Notes: generated by a model from the sequence alone, not told the origin. A DNA stretch of 64,000 nt from Jannaschia seohaensis (GCF_900116765.1 NZ_UETC01000002.1:186001-250000), one strand, 5' to 3'; counted from the first letter of the stretch, positions 20,015 through 29,320 are shown. Program-made: numbers and translations.

Positions 20015-21745
20015 TCAGACCGGCAGGCCCACGACAAAGCGGGCGCCCAGCGGCTCCGAGGTCACGTCGAGCTCTGTCGGGCGGATGTTTTCGGCCCAGA
20101 TCACCCCGCCATGGGCTTCGACGATCTGCTTTGAGATGGCGAGGCCCAGGCCCGAGTGGTTGCCAAAATCCGACATCGGACGTTCGCTGTAGAAGCGGTT
20201 GAAGACCTTGGTCAGGGCCGCGTCGGGAATGCCGGGGCCGGTATCCTCGACCACGACCAGCACACGATTATCGCGGCGGCGCAGCCAGACGCGGACCGCG
20301 TCTCCCTCTTCGCAGAATGAGAGCGCATTGGTGATGAGGTTGACGAAGACCTGAGCGAGCCGCGCCTCCAGCCCCATGATGATGATCGGTTCCTTCGGCA
20401 GGTCGGTGATGAAGTCGATCCCCTGCATCTCAGCCTCTTGGGCGTGATAGACGGTCAGGTTGTTGAGCATCTTGACGAGGTCGAAGGGCTCCTCTTCCTC
20501 CTTGACGAGTTCGCTGTCGAGACGGGACGCATTGGAGATATCGGAGACGAGCCGGTCGAGACGGCGCACGTCGTGCTCGATCACTTCCAGCAGGCGGCTG
20601 CGCTGTTCGTCGGTCTTGGCCAGGGCCATGGTGCCCACGGCGGAGCGGAGCGAGGCCAGCGGGTTCTTGATCTCATGGGCGACGTCGGCCGCGAATTGCT
20701 CGTTCGATTCGATCCGGTCGTAGAGCGCCGAAATCATGCCGCGCAGCGCGCCGGACAGGCGCCCGATCTCGTCGGGCCGCGCCGTCAGGTCGGGGATGCG
20801 GACCCGCTGCGGCGACATCTTCCGGGCGTGCTTGTCACGGCCCAGCTCCGCCGCGGCGGCGAGGTCGGAGAGCGGATTGGCGATGGTCGCCGCCAGCAAC
20901 AGGCTGAGGATGATCGACACCATCAGCGCGATCATAAACATCTGGAGCAGTTGCTCCCGCTCGGCACGGACCAAGGCGTCGATCTCGCCCGCGGGAGTCG
21001 TCACCGCGATGGTCCCGAGCATCCGCTCGCCCACCATGATCGGCGTCGTTACGGTGTAGAGCAGCCCCTCTTCGCCGCGATACCCGCTGATCTGGGTCTC
21101 GCCCGGGATGGCCGTGGCGACCAAGTCACGGGCGACGGCCAGAGGGCGCGGCGCCTGGTCCTCGGAGGGGGCGAAAACGGCGGTGACGCCTTCCCAAAGA
21201 GCATTGAGGGCGCTGGTGATGACGGTGGTCTGCTGCACCTGGTCGTCGAGACCGCGTACCGCCCCGACACCCGTGTTGCCAACGGCCTGCGCCACCAGGG
21301 CGCCTTGCGTATCGAAGACGTGAACCTCGATCCCGCGGGCGATATCGATGCGGCTCAGAAGGTCGGGCACGTCGACCCCGTCGCCTGCGCCGAAGCTGAC
21401 GGGCACGCCGGCTGGCAGCGATGCTTCGAGGATATCTGACACGAGGCGGGCCTCGGTCACGAGGCCCTTCTCGCGCTGCATGACGAGGCTTTCCTGCGTC
21501 GGATTCAGAAAGAGCACCCCCGCGACCAGCAGCAGGATCGCCAGAAGATTGAAGAGGATGATCTTTCGCGCCAACGGAGATCGATCAAGCGACAGCAATC
21601 CCCGCCGCTCCCGGGCGGAGGCAAGCTCCGCCTCGGTGCCTTCGGGACGGTCCCAGTCCTCACCCAGGACGACGCCACCTCCGGAGCCGGCGCGACCGCG
21701 CGCGCCACCGCTTGGCGCCATGTCCATCTCCGTCGCCGATGCCAT
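20015..21745 (-). CDS. chvG: Sensor histidine kinase ChvG (ExoS-like)
   Basis: Envelope/acid-stress sensor kinase partnered with ChvI. 576 residues: cytosolic N-terminus, TM1 about 60-80, periplasmic sensor about 81-265, TM2 about 268-290, HAMP, HisKA with the phosphorylated His357 in ADVAHEIKNPLASL, and HATPase with N box (NLITNAL), DTGPGIPDAAL and GLGLAISKQIVEAHGG. Located 9 bases downstream of chvI and 4 bases upstream of hprK. The long Gly/Arg-rich N-terminus is typical of Rhodobacterales versions. Confidence 0.95.
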   Translation of the reverse strand: MASATEMDMAPSGGARGRAGSGGGVVLGEDWDRPEGTEAELASARERRGLLSLDRSPLARKIILFNLLAILLLVAGVLFLNPTQESLVMQREKGLVTEARLVSDILEASLPAGVPVSFGAGDGVDVPDLLSRIDIARGIEVHVFDTQGALVAQAVGNTGVGAVRGLDDQVQQTTVITSALNALWEGVTAVFAPSEDQAPRPLAVARDLVATAIPGETQISGYRGEEGLLYTVTTPIMVGERMLGTIAVTTPAGEIDALVRAEREQLLQMFMIALMVSIILSLLLAATIANPLSDLAAAAELGRDKHARKMSPQRVRIPDLTARPDEIGRLSGALRGMISALYDRIESNEQFAADVAHEIKNPLASLRSAVGTMALAKTDEQRSRLLEVIEHDVRRLDRLVSDISNASRLDSELVKEEEEPFDLVKMLNNLTVYHAQEAEMQGIDFITDLPKEPIIIMGLEARLAQVFVNLITNALSFCEEGDAVRVWLRRRDNRVLVVVEDTGPGIPDAALTKVFNRFYSERPMSDFGNHSGLGLAISKQIVEAHGGVIWAENIRPTELDVTSEPLGARFVVGLPV

Positions 21746-21754
21746 ATGCTCGGC

Positions 21755-22456
21755 CTATTCCTCGTTGTAGCGGTAGCCAATACCGTACAGCGTCTCGATC
21801 GCCGAGAATTCGGGATCGGCAGAGCGCATTTTCTTGCGCAGGCGTTTGATGTGGCTGTCGATGGTCCGATCGTCCACGTAGACCTGATCGTCATAGGCCA
21901 CGTCCATCAGCTGGTCGCGCGACTTCACGAAGCCGGGACGCTGGGCCAGCGCCTGGAGCAGCAGGAACTCGGTGACCGTCAGCGTGACGTCCCGGCCCTT
22001 CCACTTCACGGCATGGCGCAGCGGGTCCATGGTGAGGTCGCCGCGAACCATGACCTGGGTCTCTTCCGGCGCCTCGGTGTCGTCGGAGGCGATGGCCTCC
22101 TGCCGGCGCAGGATGGCGCGGATCCGCTCCACCAGAAGGCGCTGGCTGAAGGGCTTGCGGACGTAGTCGTCGGCCCCCATGCGCAGGCCCAGAACCTCGT
22201 CGATCTCGTCATCCTTGGAGGTCAGGAAGATCACCGGGACCGAAGATTTCTGGCGCAGACGCTGGAGCAGGTCCATCCCGTCCATGCGCGGCATCTTGAT
22301 GTCGAAGACGCCGAGATCCGGCATCTGCCGGCTGAAGGCGTCGAGCGCCGATTGTCCGTCATTGTAAGTTTCGACCTCGAAGCCCTCTGCTTCAAGAGTC
22401 ATGGAAACCGACGTCAGGATATTCCTGTCGTCGTCTACAAGCGCGATCCGCGACAT
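21755..22456 (-). CDS. chvI: Response regulator ChvI, OmpR family
   Basis: 233 residues. Receiver domain with acidic pocket Asp8-Asp10 and phosphorylated Asp52 ([15 protein letters not shown]), Lys in VRKPFSQ, then an OmpR-type winged helix ([31 protein letters not shown]). The frame continues upstream to 22588, but the ATG at 22456 starts the receiver domain as in all family members. First gene of the chvI-chvG-hprK-rapZ-EIIA-HPr operon and divergent from pckA, the conserved alphaproteobacterial layout. Confidence 0.95.
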   Translation of the reverse strand: MSRIALVDDDRNILTSVSMTLEAEGFEVETYNDGQSALDAFSRQMPDLGVFDIKMPRMDGMDLLQRLRQKSSVPVIFLTSKDDEIDEVLGLRMGADDYVRKPFSQRLLVERIRAILRRQEAIASDDTEAPEETQVMVRGDLTMDPLRHAVKWKGRDVTLTVTEFLLLQALAQRPGFVKSRDQLMDVAYDDQVYVDDRTIDSHIKRLRKKMRSADPEFSAIETLYGIGYRYNEE

Positions 22457-22765
22457 GTGACTACCCTTTTCTGGTGCCTGCGTTGCTGCCGTCTGTGTTT
22501 TTTCGACAAGTCTCCGAAAAATCGCGACGGAATCAACTGATTTCGACTGCGGGGTGATTCGCTCCCCGGACTGTGGCTCCTCCGCCATTAAGGCAGGGTT
22601 AAGGCAGGGTCGGGTCGGCTCCTCGGCGGTGATAGCGCAAACACCTGGGCATGGTTGCGCTAACCCGGGCTACCACTTCCTCGCCGGCGTGTTACCCAAG
22701 GATTCAAGGCGGATTTTTAGCCAATCCCCGTCCGCCCTCATGTCAGCGATTGGTAGGAGGCCATC
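22457..22765. promoter_or_regulatory. Divergent chvI/pckA promoter region with tandem 11-bp repeats
   Basis: 309 bases between the divergent starts, noticeably richer in A+T than its flanks. At 22588-22609 two perfect copies of TTAAGGCAGGG stand head to tail with an 11-bp period. OmpR-family regulators bind direct repeats spaced about one helical turn, so this is a candidate ChvI site. It is about 130 bases from the chvI ATG and 157 from the pckA ATG. Promoter boxes cannot be placed reliably by eye. Confidence 0.55.
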
Positions 22766-24364
22766 ATGACCCATCCCCGCGTGAACCCCGAGCGCACGCT
22801 CGAAGCCCAAGGCATCACGGGGCTTGGCCAGGTCTATTACAACCTCATCGAGCCGGCGATCATCCAGGAGGCGCTCGTCCGCAAGGAGGGCACGCTCGGC
22901 CGGGGCGGTGCCCTGCTGGTCACGACGGGAAAGTTCACCGGCCGTTCGCCCAAGGACAAGCATATCGTCCGCACGCCGGGGACCGAGGCCGAGATCTGGT
23001 GGGAAAACAACGCCGAGATGTCGCCTGAGGGCTACGCCGCCCTCCGCGCCGACATGCTGGAGCACATGAAGGGGCGCGACTACTTCGTGCAGGACCTCTA
23101 TGGCGGGGCCGATCCGGCCCACCGCCTTGACGTGCGGGTGGTGACCGAGCTCGCTTGGCACTCGCTCTTCATCCGGCACATGCTGCGCCGCCCCGGCACC
23201 GACGAGTTGGCGACTTTCGATCCCGAATTCACCGTCATCAACTGCCCCAGCTTCAAGGCCGACCCCCAGCGCCATGGCTGCCGGTCCGAGGTCGTGATCG
23301 CCCTCAACCTCGAAGCGAAGGAGATCCTGATCGCCGGCACCGAGTATGCGGGCGAGAACAAGAAGTCCGTCTTCTCGCTGCTGAACTACATCTTGCCCGA
23401 AAAGGGCGTGATGCCGATGCACTGCTCCGCCAACCACGCCATCGGCAAGCCGACCGAGACGGCCGTCTTCTTCGGCCTGTCGGGCACCGGCAAGACCACG
23501 CTCTCGGCCGCGCCCGACCGCGTGCTGATCGGCGATGACGAGCATGGCTGGTCGGACACCGGCACGTTCAACTTCGAAGGCGGCTGCTACGCCAAGACGA
23601 TCAACCTCTCCGCCGAGGCGGAGCCCGAGATCTACGCCACGACGACGAAATTCGGCACCGTGGTCGAGAACATGGTATTCGACCCCGACACGCTGGAACT
23701 CGACTTCGAGGATGACAGCATCACGGCGAACATGCGCTGCGCCTACCCGTTGGACTACATCTCCAACGCCTCGGCCACGGCGCTGGGCGGCCACCCGAAG
23801 AACGTGGTGATGCTGACTTGCGATGCGTTTGGCGTTCTGCCCCCGATCGCGCGGCTGACCCCGGCGCAGGCGATGTATCACTTCCTGTCGGGCTTCACCT
23901 CAAAGGTGGCAGGCACCGAGCGTGGCGTGACCGAGCCGCAGCCGACCTTCTCCACCTGCTTCGGCGCGCCCTTCCTGCCGCGGCGGCCCGAGGTGTATGG
24001 CAAGCTGCTCCAGCAGAAGATCGCCAAGTTCGGCTCCGATTGCTGGCTGGTGAATACCGGCTGGACCGGCGGCGCCTATGGCACCGGTTCGCGGATGCCG
24101 ATCAAGGCGACCCGCGCGCTGCTGACGGCGGCGCTGGACGGCACGCTGGCCAAGGGCAAGTTCCGCAAGGATCCGAATTTCGGCTTCGACGTGCCTGTCA
24201 CCTGCCCGGGCGTGGCCGACATGCTGCTGGACCCGCGCCGGACCTGGGACGACAAATCGGCCTATGACGCGCAGGCGGCAAAGCTGGTGGGCATGTTCTC
24301 CGACAACTTCGCCCAGTATATCGATCACATCGACGAGGACGTGCGCGCCGCCGCGCTGGGCTGA
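22766..24364 (+). CDS. pckA: Phosphoenolpyruvate carboxykinase (ATP)
   Basis: Converts oxaloacetate and ATP to PEP, CO2 and ADP, the entry to gluconeogenesis from C4 acids. 532 residues, full length. Contains the oxaloacetate site ([14 protein letters not shown]), the kinase P-loop [11 protein letters not shown] at about 237, the metal-binding GDDEHGWSD, and [19 protein letters not shown] site precedes the ATG. Divergent from chvI across a shared regulatory region, so ChvI control is plausible. A terminator hairpin follows. Confidence 0.98.
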   Translation: MTHPRVNPERTLEAQGITGLGQVYYNLIEPAIIQEALVRKEGTLGRGGALLVTTGKFTGRSPKDKHIVRTPGTEAEIWWENNAEMSPEGYAALRADMLEHMKGRDYFVQDLYGGADPAHRLDVRVVTELAWHSLFIRHMLRRPGTDELATFDPEFTVINCPSFKADPQRHGCRSEVVIALNLEAKEILIAGTEYAGENKKSVFSLLNYILPEKGVMPMHCSANHAIGKPTETAVFFGLSGTGKTTLSAAPDRVLIGDDEHGWSDTGTFNFEGGCYAKTINLSAEAEPEIYATTTKFGTVVENMVFDPDTLELDFEDDSITANMRCAYPLDYISNASATALGGHPKNVVMLTCDAFGVLPPIARLTPAQAMYHFLSGFTSKVAGTERGVTEPQPTFSTCFGAPFLPRRPEVYGKLLQQKIAKFGSDCWLVNTGWTGGAYGTGSRMPIKATRALLTAALDGTLAKGKFRKDPNFGFDVPVTCPGVADMLLDPRRTWDDKSAYDAQAAKLVGMFSDNFAQYIDHIDEDVRAAALG

Positions 24365-24415
24365 GCGCGAGGCCCAAAGGGGCGCTTGCGCCCTCCCCCA
24401 CGCGATGGTTTCCTC

Positions 24416-24442
24416 AAAGGGCTGCCCCTCGGGCGGCCCTTT
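24416..24442 (+). terminator. Terminator hairpin after pckA
   Basis: 12-bp stem AAAGGGCTGCCC / GGGCGGCCCTTT with one G-T wobble and a 3-base loop, followed by CTTCTTCG. It lies 51 bases after the pckA stop and 19 bases before the next ATG. Confidence 0.75.
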
Positions 24443-24461
24443 CTTCGATGCGGAGCCAGTC

Positions 24462-24971
24462 ATGCGTCAGTGCCTCCTCGCCCTGCCATTCCTGTTGGCC
24501 AGTCCGGCGGCCGCGCAGGTTCAGCTGCTCGAAGCGGGGATCGTCTGCCCCCGGACTACCAAGGGCGAACTGATCGAGGCGCCCGATACCGAAGTGGGCG
24601 CGATCCGCCTGATCGAGGGCGGCGTCGTCTTCGATCTGAACGCGCGCACCGTGCCGACGATGAGCAATCTCAGCTTCGGCTTCCGCATCGGCCTGAAGGA
24701 AAGCGCGCCGGCCCAAGACGTGACGATCGTCGTCACGCATCCGCCCATGGGCGACCGCGGCGTGACCCGGCAATCCTGGGGCAAGAGCCTGCTCCCCGGC
24801 GAGGCGGGCCTCAGCATCTTCACCTTCGAATACGACTACGAAAAGGTTCCGGGCCCCTGGACCTTCGGCGTCGAGATAGAAGGCGAGACGGCGATCGAGG
24901 TGCCCTTCCAGGTCACCGAGGAAGGCGGGCGCGGCCCGGTCGAGGCGGCCTGCTTCCGGTTCATGTCCTGA
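24462..24971 (+). CDS. Secreted DUF3859 domain protein
   Basis: 169 residues. Clear signal peptide (MRQCLLALPFLLASPAAAQ, cleavage after AAA). The mature part has VTHPPMGDRGVTRQSWGKS and FEYDYEKVPGPWTFGVEI, which match what I know of DUF3859, a small periplasmic beta-sandwich family of unknown function. A frame open further upstream overlaps pckA and is not used. It probably needs its own promoter because a hairpin separates it from pckA. Confidence 0.8.
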   Translation: MRQCLLALPFLLASPAAAQVQLLEAGIVCPRTTKGELIEAPDTEVGAIRLIEGGVVFDLNARTVPTMSNLSFGFRIGLKESAPAQDVTIVVTHPPMGDRGVTRQSWGKSLLPGEAGLSIFTFEYDYEKVPGPWTFGVEIEGETAIEVPFQVTEEGGRGPVEAACFRFMS

Positions 24972-24995
24972 GGCGGGCGCGGGGCGGAATGCGCC

Positions 24996-25048
24996 GGGGC
25001 TCTGCCACTCGCAAGCTCGCCCCCGGAGTATTTGCGGCGAGAAGAAGG
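24996..25048. repeat. Intergenic repeat element, copy A
   Basis: GGGGCTCTGCC, then a CTCGCAAGCTCG inverted stretch, then CCCCGGAGTATTTGCGGCG and AGAAGAAGG. The CCCCGGAGTATTT...AGAAGAA core recurs at 29221-29277 (copy B) and, on the other strand, at 51862-51909. It lies between the convergent DUF3859 and TauE genes, and its end abuts the TauE stop. Confidence 0.75.
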
Positions 25049-25052
25049 AGGC

Positions 25053-25811
25053 TCAGAGGCCAAGGCCTTTTCGGATCAGGTTGGCCCCCGCGATGACCAG
25101 CACGATCAGCGTGGCCTTGCGGAACAAGTCCTGGTCCATCCGGTCCTGCAACCTGAAGCCGACCCCCATGCCCGCCAGCGCAGCAGGCACCAAGGCGGCC
25201 GAGAACATCGCCGTCTCGGCGTTGAGGATCCCGGACCTCAGATGCGCCAGCACCAGCACGATCGAGCCCGTGCCATAGATCACGCCTTGGACCACCATCT
25301 GCCGCGCCTTTGGCGTGTCGACCGCCATCAGGTAGAGCGCCGTGGTCGGGCCCCAGGTGCCCGCCAGCCCCCCGAGCACGCCCGAAAAGAGCCCCGCCGC
25401 CCATTCCGCCGGGATGCGGTGCGCGGGCGGAACATGGAGCCGCACCCCCGCCAACTGCACCACCGACAGTAGGATCGTCGGCACGCCGAGGACGAAATAG
25501 AACGCATTGCGCGGGATCGACGTGACCAGCTGCGCCGCGGCGAAGATCGCCACCATCACGATCACCACATAGCGCCAGTGCAGCCGCGCCCCCTCCTTCG
25601 CCGGGGTCCAGCCGAAATGGGTCACCTGCCAGAGATTGGTCAGCAGGATCGGGATCATGATGCCCGCGAGCGCCGTGTAGGGATGCAGGAAGCTGGACAG
25701 GCCCGAGATCATGATGAGCGGGAGCGCGAAACCGATCGCGCCCTTTACCAATCCCGCAACGAAGGCGATGATAAGGGCAAGCGTCCAGAGAAGGGGGGTA
25801 AGCGGCTCCAT
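25053..25811 (-). CDS. TauE/SafE-family membrane transporter
   Basis: 252 residues with about eight transmembrane helices. The duplicated family motif shows as FVAGLVKGAIGFALPL near the N-terminus and LFSGVLGGLAGTWGPTTALY in the second half. The family exports sulfite or small organosulfur/organic anions; the substrate here is unknown. Transcribed away from mcd with 135 bases between the starts, which must hold both promoters. Confidence 0.9.
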   Translation of the reverse strand: MEPLTPLLWTLALIIAFVAGLVKGAIGFALPLIMISGLSSFLHPYTALAGIMIPILLTNLWQVTHFGWTPAKEGARLHWRYVVIVMVAIFAAAQLVTSIPRNAFYFVLGVPTILLSVVQLAGVRLHVPPAHRIPAEWAAGLFSGVLGGLAGTWGPTTALYLMAVDTPKARQMVVQGVIYGTGSIVLVLAHLRSGILNAETAMFSAALVPAALAGMGVGFRLQDRMDQDLFRKATLIVLVIAGANLIRKGLGL

Positions 25812-25946
25812 GGCCTTGGCTTATGCCGCCGGCGGGCCGCAGGCCACCGAAATCGCTTCGGTTACTTTCTTCTCTTGCCCGGGGGTTGTCGTGGAATTAT
25901 GTTTCGCTGCGACTGCAAAAGAGATTCGAAGATCAAGGAGGCACCG

Positions 25947-27632
25947 ATGCCCCACGATGGACAGACCATGCCCCAGGCCGATGCCCTGCTGCCCGACCTT
26001 CTGGAGCTGACCGGCGCCGCCGTCGCTGCGGTGCAAGCGTTGGAAGAAAAGGCCAAAGCCTCCGTCCGGTCCCGCGTGGCGCCGTCGGGCCGCGTCGATC
26101 CGGCCTTGCTGGAGGCGGACCAGACCGCCGCCCATGGCCTGGCATGGGTCGCGACCTATACCCAGGCCCTCGCGCAGATGCAGCATTGGGCCGAGCGGCT
26201 CAGCGCCGAGGCCAAGTTCGGCGAGACGGAAGCGCTGATGCACCAGATCGCCTTCGGCGAGTATCTCTCGCAGCTCTCTGGCGGTCTCCCGATGAGCCAG
26301 ACCGAAATCCTGCGCCCGCAGGATATGGGGCTGAGCCAGGAGGACCAGCGCGCCCTGATGGTCCCCGCCGTCATGACACTCTGCGACGAGGGCAACAGCC
26401 AGGCCGCCCGCACCCGCCTCGTGGCGCTGATGCGCGACCAGACGGCGAACGCGACCTTCGGCGCCTCCGGTTTGGACGATGAACTGGAGATGATCCGCGA
26501 TCAGTTCCGCCGCTGGTCCCAGGACAAGGTTCTGCCCCACGCCCATGAATGGCACCTGAAGGACGAATTGATCCCGATGGAGATCATCCAGGAAATGGCC
26601 GAGATGGGCGTCTTCGGCTTGACCATCCCCGAAGAGTTCGGCGGCCTCGGCATGCCCAAGGCCGCGATGTGCGTCGTCTCGGAAGAGCTGTCGCGCGGCT
26701 ATATCGGCGTGGGCAGCCTGGGCACCCGCTCCGAGATCGCGGCCGAGCTGGTGCTGGCCGGCGGCACCGATGAGCAGAAGGCCCATTGGCTGCCCAAGCT
26801 CGCCTCGGGCGAGACGCTCCCGACCGCCGTGTTCACCGAGCCGAACACCGGCTCCGATCTGGGATCGCTCAGGACCAAGGCGGTCAAGGCCGAGGACGGC
26901 TCCTGGACGATCAACGGCAACAAGACCTGGATCACCCATGCCGCCCGCACTCATGTGATGACGGTGCTGGCCCGCACGATCCCCGACACCGACGATTATC
27001 GCGGCCTCTCGATGTTCCTGGCCGAGAAGACCCCCGGCACGGACGCGCGGCCCTGGCAGGACCCCGGCATCTCCGGCGGCGAAATCGAGGTGCTCGGCTA
27101 TCGCGGTATGAAGGAATACACGGTCAATTTCGACGACTTCAAGGTCGATGGCGCCAACCTGCTGGGCCAGACCGAGGGTCAGGGCTTCAAGCAGCTGATG
27201 CAGACCTTCGAAAGCGCCCGCATCCAGACCGCCGCCCGCGCCATCGGCGTGGCCCAGGCCGCGCTGGACGCCGCGCTGGCCTATGCCGAGACGCGCAAGC
27301 AGTTCGGCAAGGCGCTGATCGAGTTCCCGCGCGTGGCCAACAAGATCGCCATGATGGCGGTCGAGATCACGGTGGCCCGGCAGCTGACCTATTTCTCGGC
27401 CCACGAGAAAGACAACGACCGCCGCTGCGATCTCGAGGCGGGCATGGCCAAGTTGCTCGGCGCCCGCGTCGCCTGGGCCGCGGCCGATAACGGGTTGCAG
27501 ATCCACGGCGGCAACGGCTTCGCCCTGGAATATCCGATCAGCCGCATCCTGTGCGACGCGCGCATCCTCAACATTTTCGAGGGCGCCGCCGAGATCCAGG
27601 CGCAGGTCATCGCGCGCCGACTTCTGGGATGA
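25947..27632 (+). CDS. mcd: (2S)-methylsuccinyl-CoA dehydrogenase (acyl-CoA dehydrogenase with N-terminal extension)
   Basis: FAD enzyme that oxidises methylsuccinyl-CoA to mesaconyl-CoA in the ethylmalonyl-CoA pathway, giving electrons to ETF. 561 residues, about 160 longer than ordinary acyl-CoA dehydrogenases. The helical N-terminal extension is typical of Mcd. Core motifs: EEFGGLGMPKAAMCVVSEEL, SRGYIGVGSLGTRSEIAAEL, FTEPNTGSDLGSL, ARKQFGK-like TRKQFGKAL, and the catalytic Glu in NIFEGAAEIQAQ. AAGGAGG precedes ATG 25947. Other pathway genes (ccr, mch, epi) are not in the window, so the assignment rests on sequence. Confidence 0.88.
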   Translation: MPHDGQTMPQADALLPDLLELTGAAVAAVQALEEKAKASVRSRVAPSGRVDPALLEADQTAAHGLAWVATYTQALAQMQHWAERLSAEAKFGETEALMHQIAFGEYLSQLSGGLPMSQTEILRPQDMGLSQEDQRALMVPAVMTLCDEGNSQAARTRLVALMRDQTANATFGASGLDDELEMIRDQFRRWSQDKVLPHAHEWHLKDELIPMEIIQEMAEMGVFGLTIPEEFGGLGMPKAAMCVVSEELSRGYIGVGSLGTRSEIAAELVLAGGTDEQKAHWLPKLASGETLPTAVFTEPNTGSDLGSLRTKAVKAEDGSWTINGNKTWITHAARTHVMTVLARTIPDTDDYRGLSMFLAEKTPGTDARPWQDPGISGGEIEVLGYRGMKEYTVNFDDFKVDGANLLGQTEGQGFKQLMQTFESARIQTAARAIGVAQAALDAALAYAETRKQFGKALIEFPRVANKIAMMAVEITVARQLTYFSAHEKDNDRRCDLEAGMAKLLGARVAWAAADNGLQIHGGNGFALEYPISRILCDARILNIFEGAAEIQAQVIARRLLG

Positions 27633-27751
27633 CCGGTTTCGACCGGCGGGCCGGATCACCTGCCGGCCCTTGCCTGCCCGCCCGTCACGACGCCTCCCGG
27701 TCCGCGACCCGTCCGGACGGACCGGCCTGCGCGTGACACGGGAGGCCGATC

Positions 27752-28153
27752 ATGCGACGGACGCTCATGCGATACCTCACCTGTCTTCTCCCGATCGCCT
27801 TGATGGCCTGTAACGGCGACACCACGGTCGGCGGACCCGATCCCGACACCGTCTGGGCGCTTCAGGAAATCGACGGAACGCCGTTCGGCGCGCGCGCGAC
27901 ACTGTCCTTCCCGGAGGAGGGCGTCGTTCGCGGGCAGGCCCCCTGCAACACGTTCAACGCCCGCCTCCTGGAGACCCATCCCGGCTTCCGCGTGGACCAA
28001 ATGGCCGTCACGCGCATTCTCTGTCCCGAGATCGAGCAGGAGACCGCGTTCTTCGAGGCGCTGCGCCGCATGACGCGCGCCGACGCCACGGCGAACACCC
28101 TCATCCTCTCTGATGAGGGCGACAGCCTTATGGTCTTCGCCCCTGCCCCGTGA
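27752..28153 (+). CDS. META-domain lipoprotein
   Basis: 133 residues. Signal peptide with lipobox LMAC (Cys at about 20 from ATG 27752), so a lipid-anchored envelope protein. The META/HslJ fold shows in TVWALQEIDGTPFGARATLS, the cysteine pair motif GQAPCNTFNARL and LCPEIEQETAFFEALRRM. The family is linked to heat-shock or novobiocin tolerance in enterobacteria, but its function is unproven. GGGAGG lies before the ATG. Its stop is 3 bases from the convergent recO stop. Confidence 0.86.
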   Translation: MRRTLMRYLTCLLPIALMACNGDTTVGGPDPDTVWALQEIDGTPFGARATLSFPEEGVVRGQAPCNTFNARLLETHPGFRVDQMAVTRILCPEIEQETAFFEALRRMTRADATANTLILSDEGDSLMVFAPAP

Positions 28154-28155
28154 GG

Positions 28156-28881
28156 TCAGAGCGCCCGCTGTAGAGCCGCGATGAGCCGGGCGCGGGCGGG
28201 CGGAATGGGGCGCTCGCCCAGCGTCGGCGCCAATTGCGCCTCCAGGAAGTGCCCCGTCGCCGTGAGCGCCGCGAGCGTGCCCTGCAGCGTCGCCGGCCCG
28301 CCCAGCATCATCTCGGGCAGGGGCAGCAGCCGGTCGGCCCAGGCCCCTGCCCCGGCCCGGCTGACCGCGCGTCCCGTCCGCGGCGAGATATATGCCAGAT
28401 CGTCCGCCGCCCCCCCGGCGGCGCAGCCCGACAGGTCCAGTCCGATGCCGGATTCCTCCAAGAGGGCCATCTCCCAGAACACATAGTCCCGCAGCCAGCC
28501 CGCCCCGTCTGCCAGCGCGTCGGCCAATGCCTCGGTCCGCGCCTGAAAGGCGGGCACCGGTTCCCGCTCGGGCAAGGCGAAGGCCGAAAGGGCGCAGACC
28601 GAGCTCAGCGCCGCGAGCCGGAGCGGATCGCCGAGCAAATCCCCGGCGCGGGTCCGCAGCGGCTCGACGGTGAAGGTGCCCAGATGCGTATCCAACCGCG
28701 CCCGCCAGACGACCTCCACCTCGTTGCCCGGCTGGAGCATGGGCGCGCGCCGCCGCGACCGACCGCCATGGACGATGCCCAGATGGCGGCCATGGCCCCG
28801 GGTCAGCGTCTCCAGGATCACCGCCGTCTCGCCATGGGGCCGGACGGCGAGGATCAAGCCCCGGTCCCGCCACTCGATCAC
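28156..28881 (-). CDS. recO: DNA repair protein RecO
   Basis: Recombination mediator that loads RecA on SSB-coated DNA with RecR. 241 residues. N-terminal OB-fold MIEWRDRGLILAVRPHGETA VILETLTRGHGRHLG, then LQPGNEVEVVW, and a helical C-terminal domain with LDLSGCAAGG where other RecO proteins carry zinc cysteines; only one Cys is kept here. Starts within the DUF1491 stop (4-base overlap). Belongs to the lepB-rnc-era-recO cluster. Confidence 0.93.
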   Translation of the reverse strand: MIEWRDRGLILAVRPHGETAVILETLTRGHGRHLGIVHGGRSRRRAPMLQPGNEVEVVWRARLDTHLGTFTVEPLRTRAGDLLGDPLRLAALSSVCALSAFALPEREPVPAFQARTEALADALADGAGWLRDYVFWEMALLEESGIGLDLSGCAAGGAADDLAYISPRTGRAVSRAGAGAWADRLLPLPEMMLGGPATLQGTLAALTATGHFLEAQLAPTLGERPIPPARARLIAALQRAL

Positions 28882-29210
28882 GCGAGCCCCTCCTCCTCAA
28901 GCAGATGGCGGCCTCTCGGGTCTTCGATCTCCAAAACCCAGAGATCGGGGTCGAATTCCGCCTGTCGCGCGCAGGCGGCGTCGCAGTCGCGCTCAGCTCC
29001 TTCGGTCAGAACGATCCAGGCGCGGTCCCCGGTCATCAGGTCGAAACTGCGCTGGAACACGCGGGCCTGCCCGTCCAGCGTCGCGAGCTTGACCAACACC
29101 GCGCCCGAGGTCGCATCGCCCCTGCGCGCCACGAAACAGGGTATTCCGGCGAGGTCCAACCGCTTGCGGTAGGCGGCGATCCATATCTCTGTGGCGAGGC
29201 GGGGGGTCAT
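28878..29210 (-). CDS. DUF1491 family protein
   Basis: 110 residues. Starts MTPRLATEIWIAAYRKRLDL and has GDATSGAVLVKLATLDG and DPDLWVLEIEDPRGRHLLEE, the family's conserved blocks. Known only from alphaproteobacteria, usually beside recO or era, with no known function. Overlaps recO by 4 bases, so translation is coupled. Confidence 0.88.
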   Translation of the reverse strand: MTPRLATEIWIAAYRKRLDLAGIPCFVARRGDATSGAVLVKLATLDGQARVFQRSFDLMTGDRAWIVLTEGAERDCDAACARQAEFDPDLWVLEIEDPRGRHLLEEEGLA

Positions 29211-29220
29211 CGGGCGGAGG

Positions 29221-29320
29221 GGGGCTCTGCCCCCCGCGGCTGCGCCGCCCCCCCGGAGTATTTTTGGCCAGAAGAAACCCGCATTGCATTCTTCTGGCTG
29301 GAAATACTCCCGCCGGAGGC
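29221..29320. repeat. Intergenic repeat element, copy B, with large inverted repeat
   Basis: GGGGCTCTGCCCCC and a GCGGC-TG-GCGCC stretch lead into CCCCCGGAGTATTTTTGGCC AGAAGAA. A second, inverted copy of the core follows: positions 29255-29276 and 29289-29310 pair over 22 bases with three mismatches around a 12-base spacer. It sits between the DUF1491 start and the era stop. The 207-base gap 29211-29417 otherwise contains nothing recognisable. Confidence 0.8.

Noticed and set aside
22670-23881. 403-codon open frame on the minus strand across pckA
   Set aside because: Antisense shadow: His/Arg/Gly-rich, no motif, and pckA is unambiguous on the other strand.
24370-24396. GGGGCG/CGCCC hairpin directly after pckA as terminator
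   Set aside because: Short stem and no T tract; the 12-bp stem at 24416-24442 is a better candidate.
25821-27659. 612-codon open frame on the minus strand across mcd
   Set aside because: Antisense shadow of mcd with no recognisable domain.
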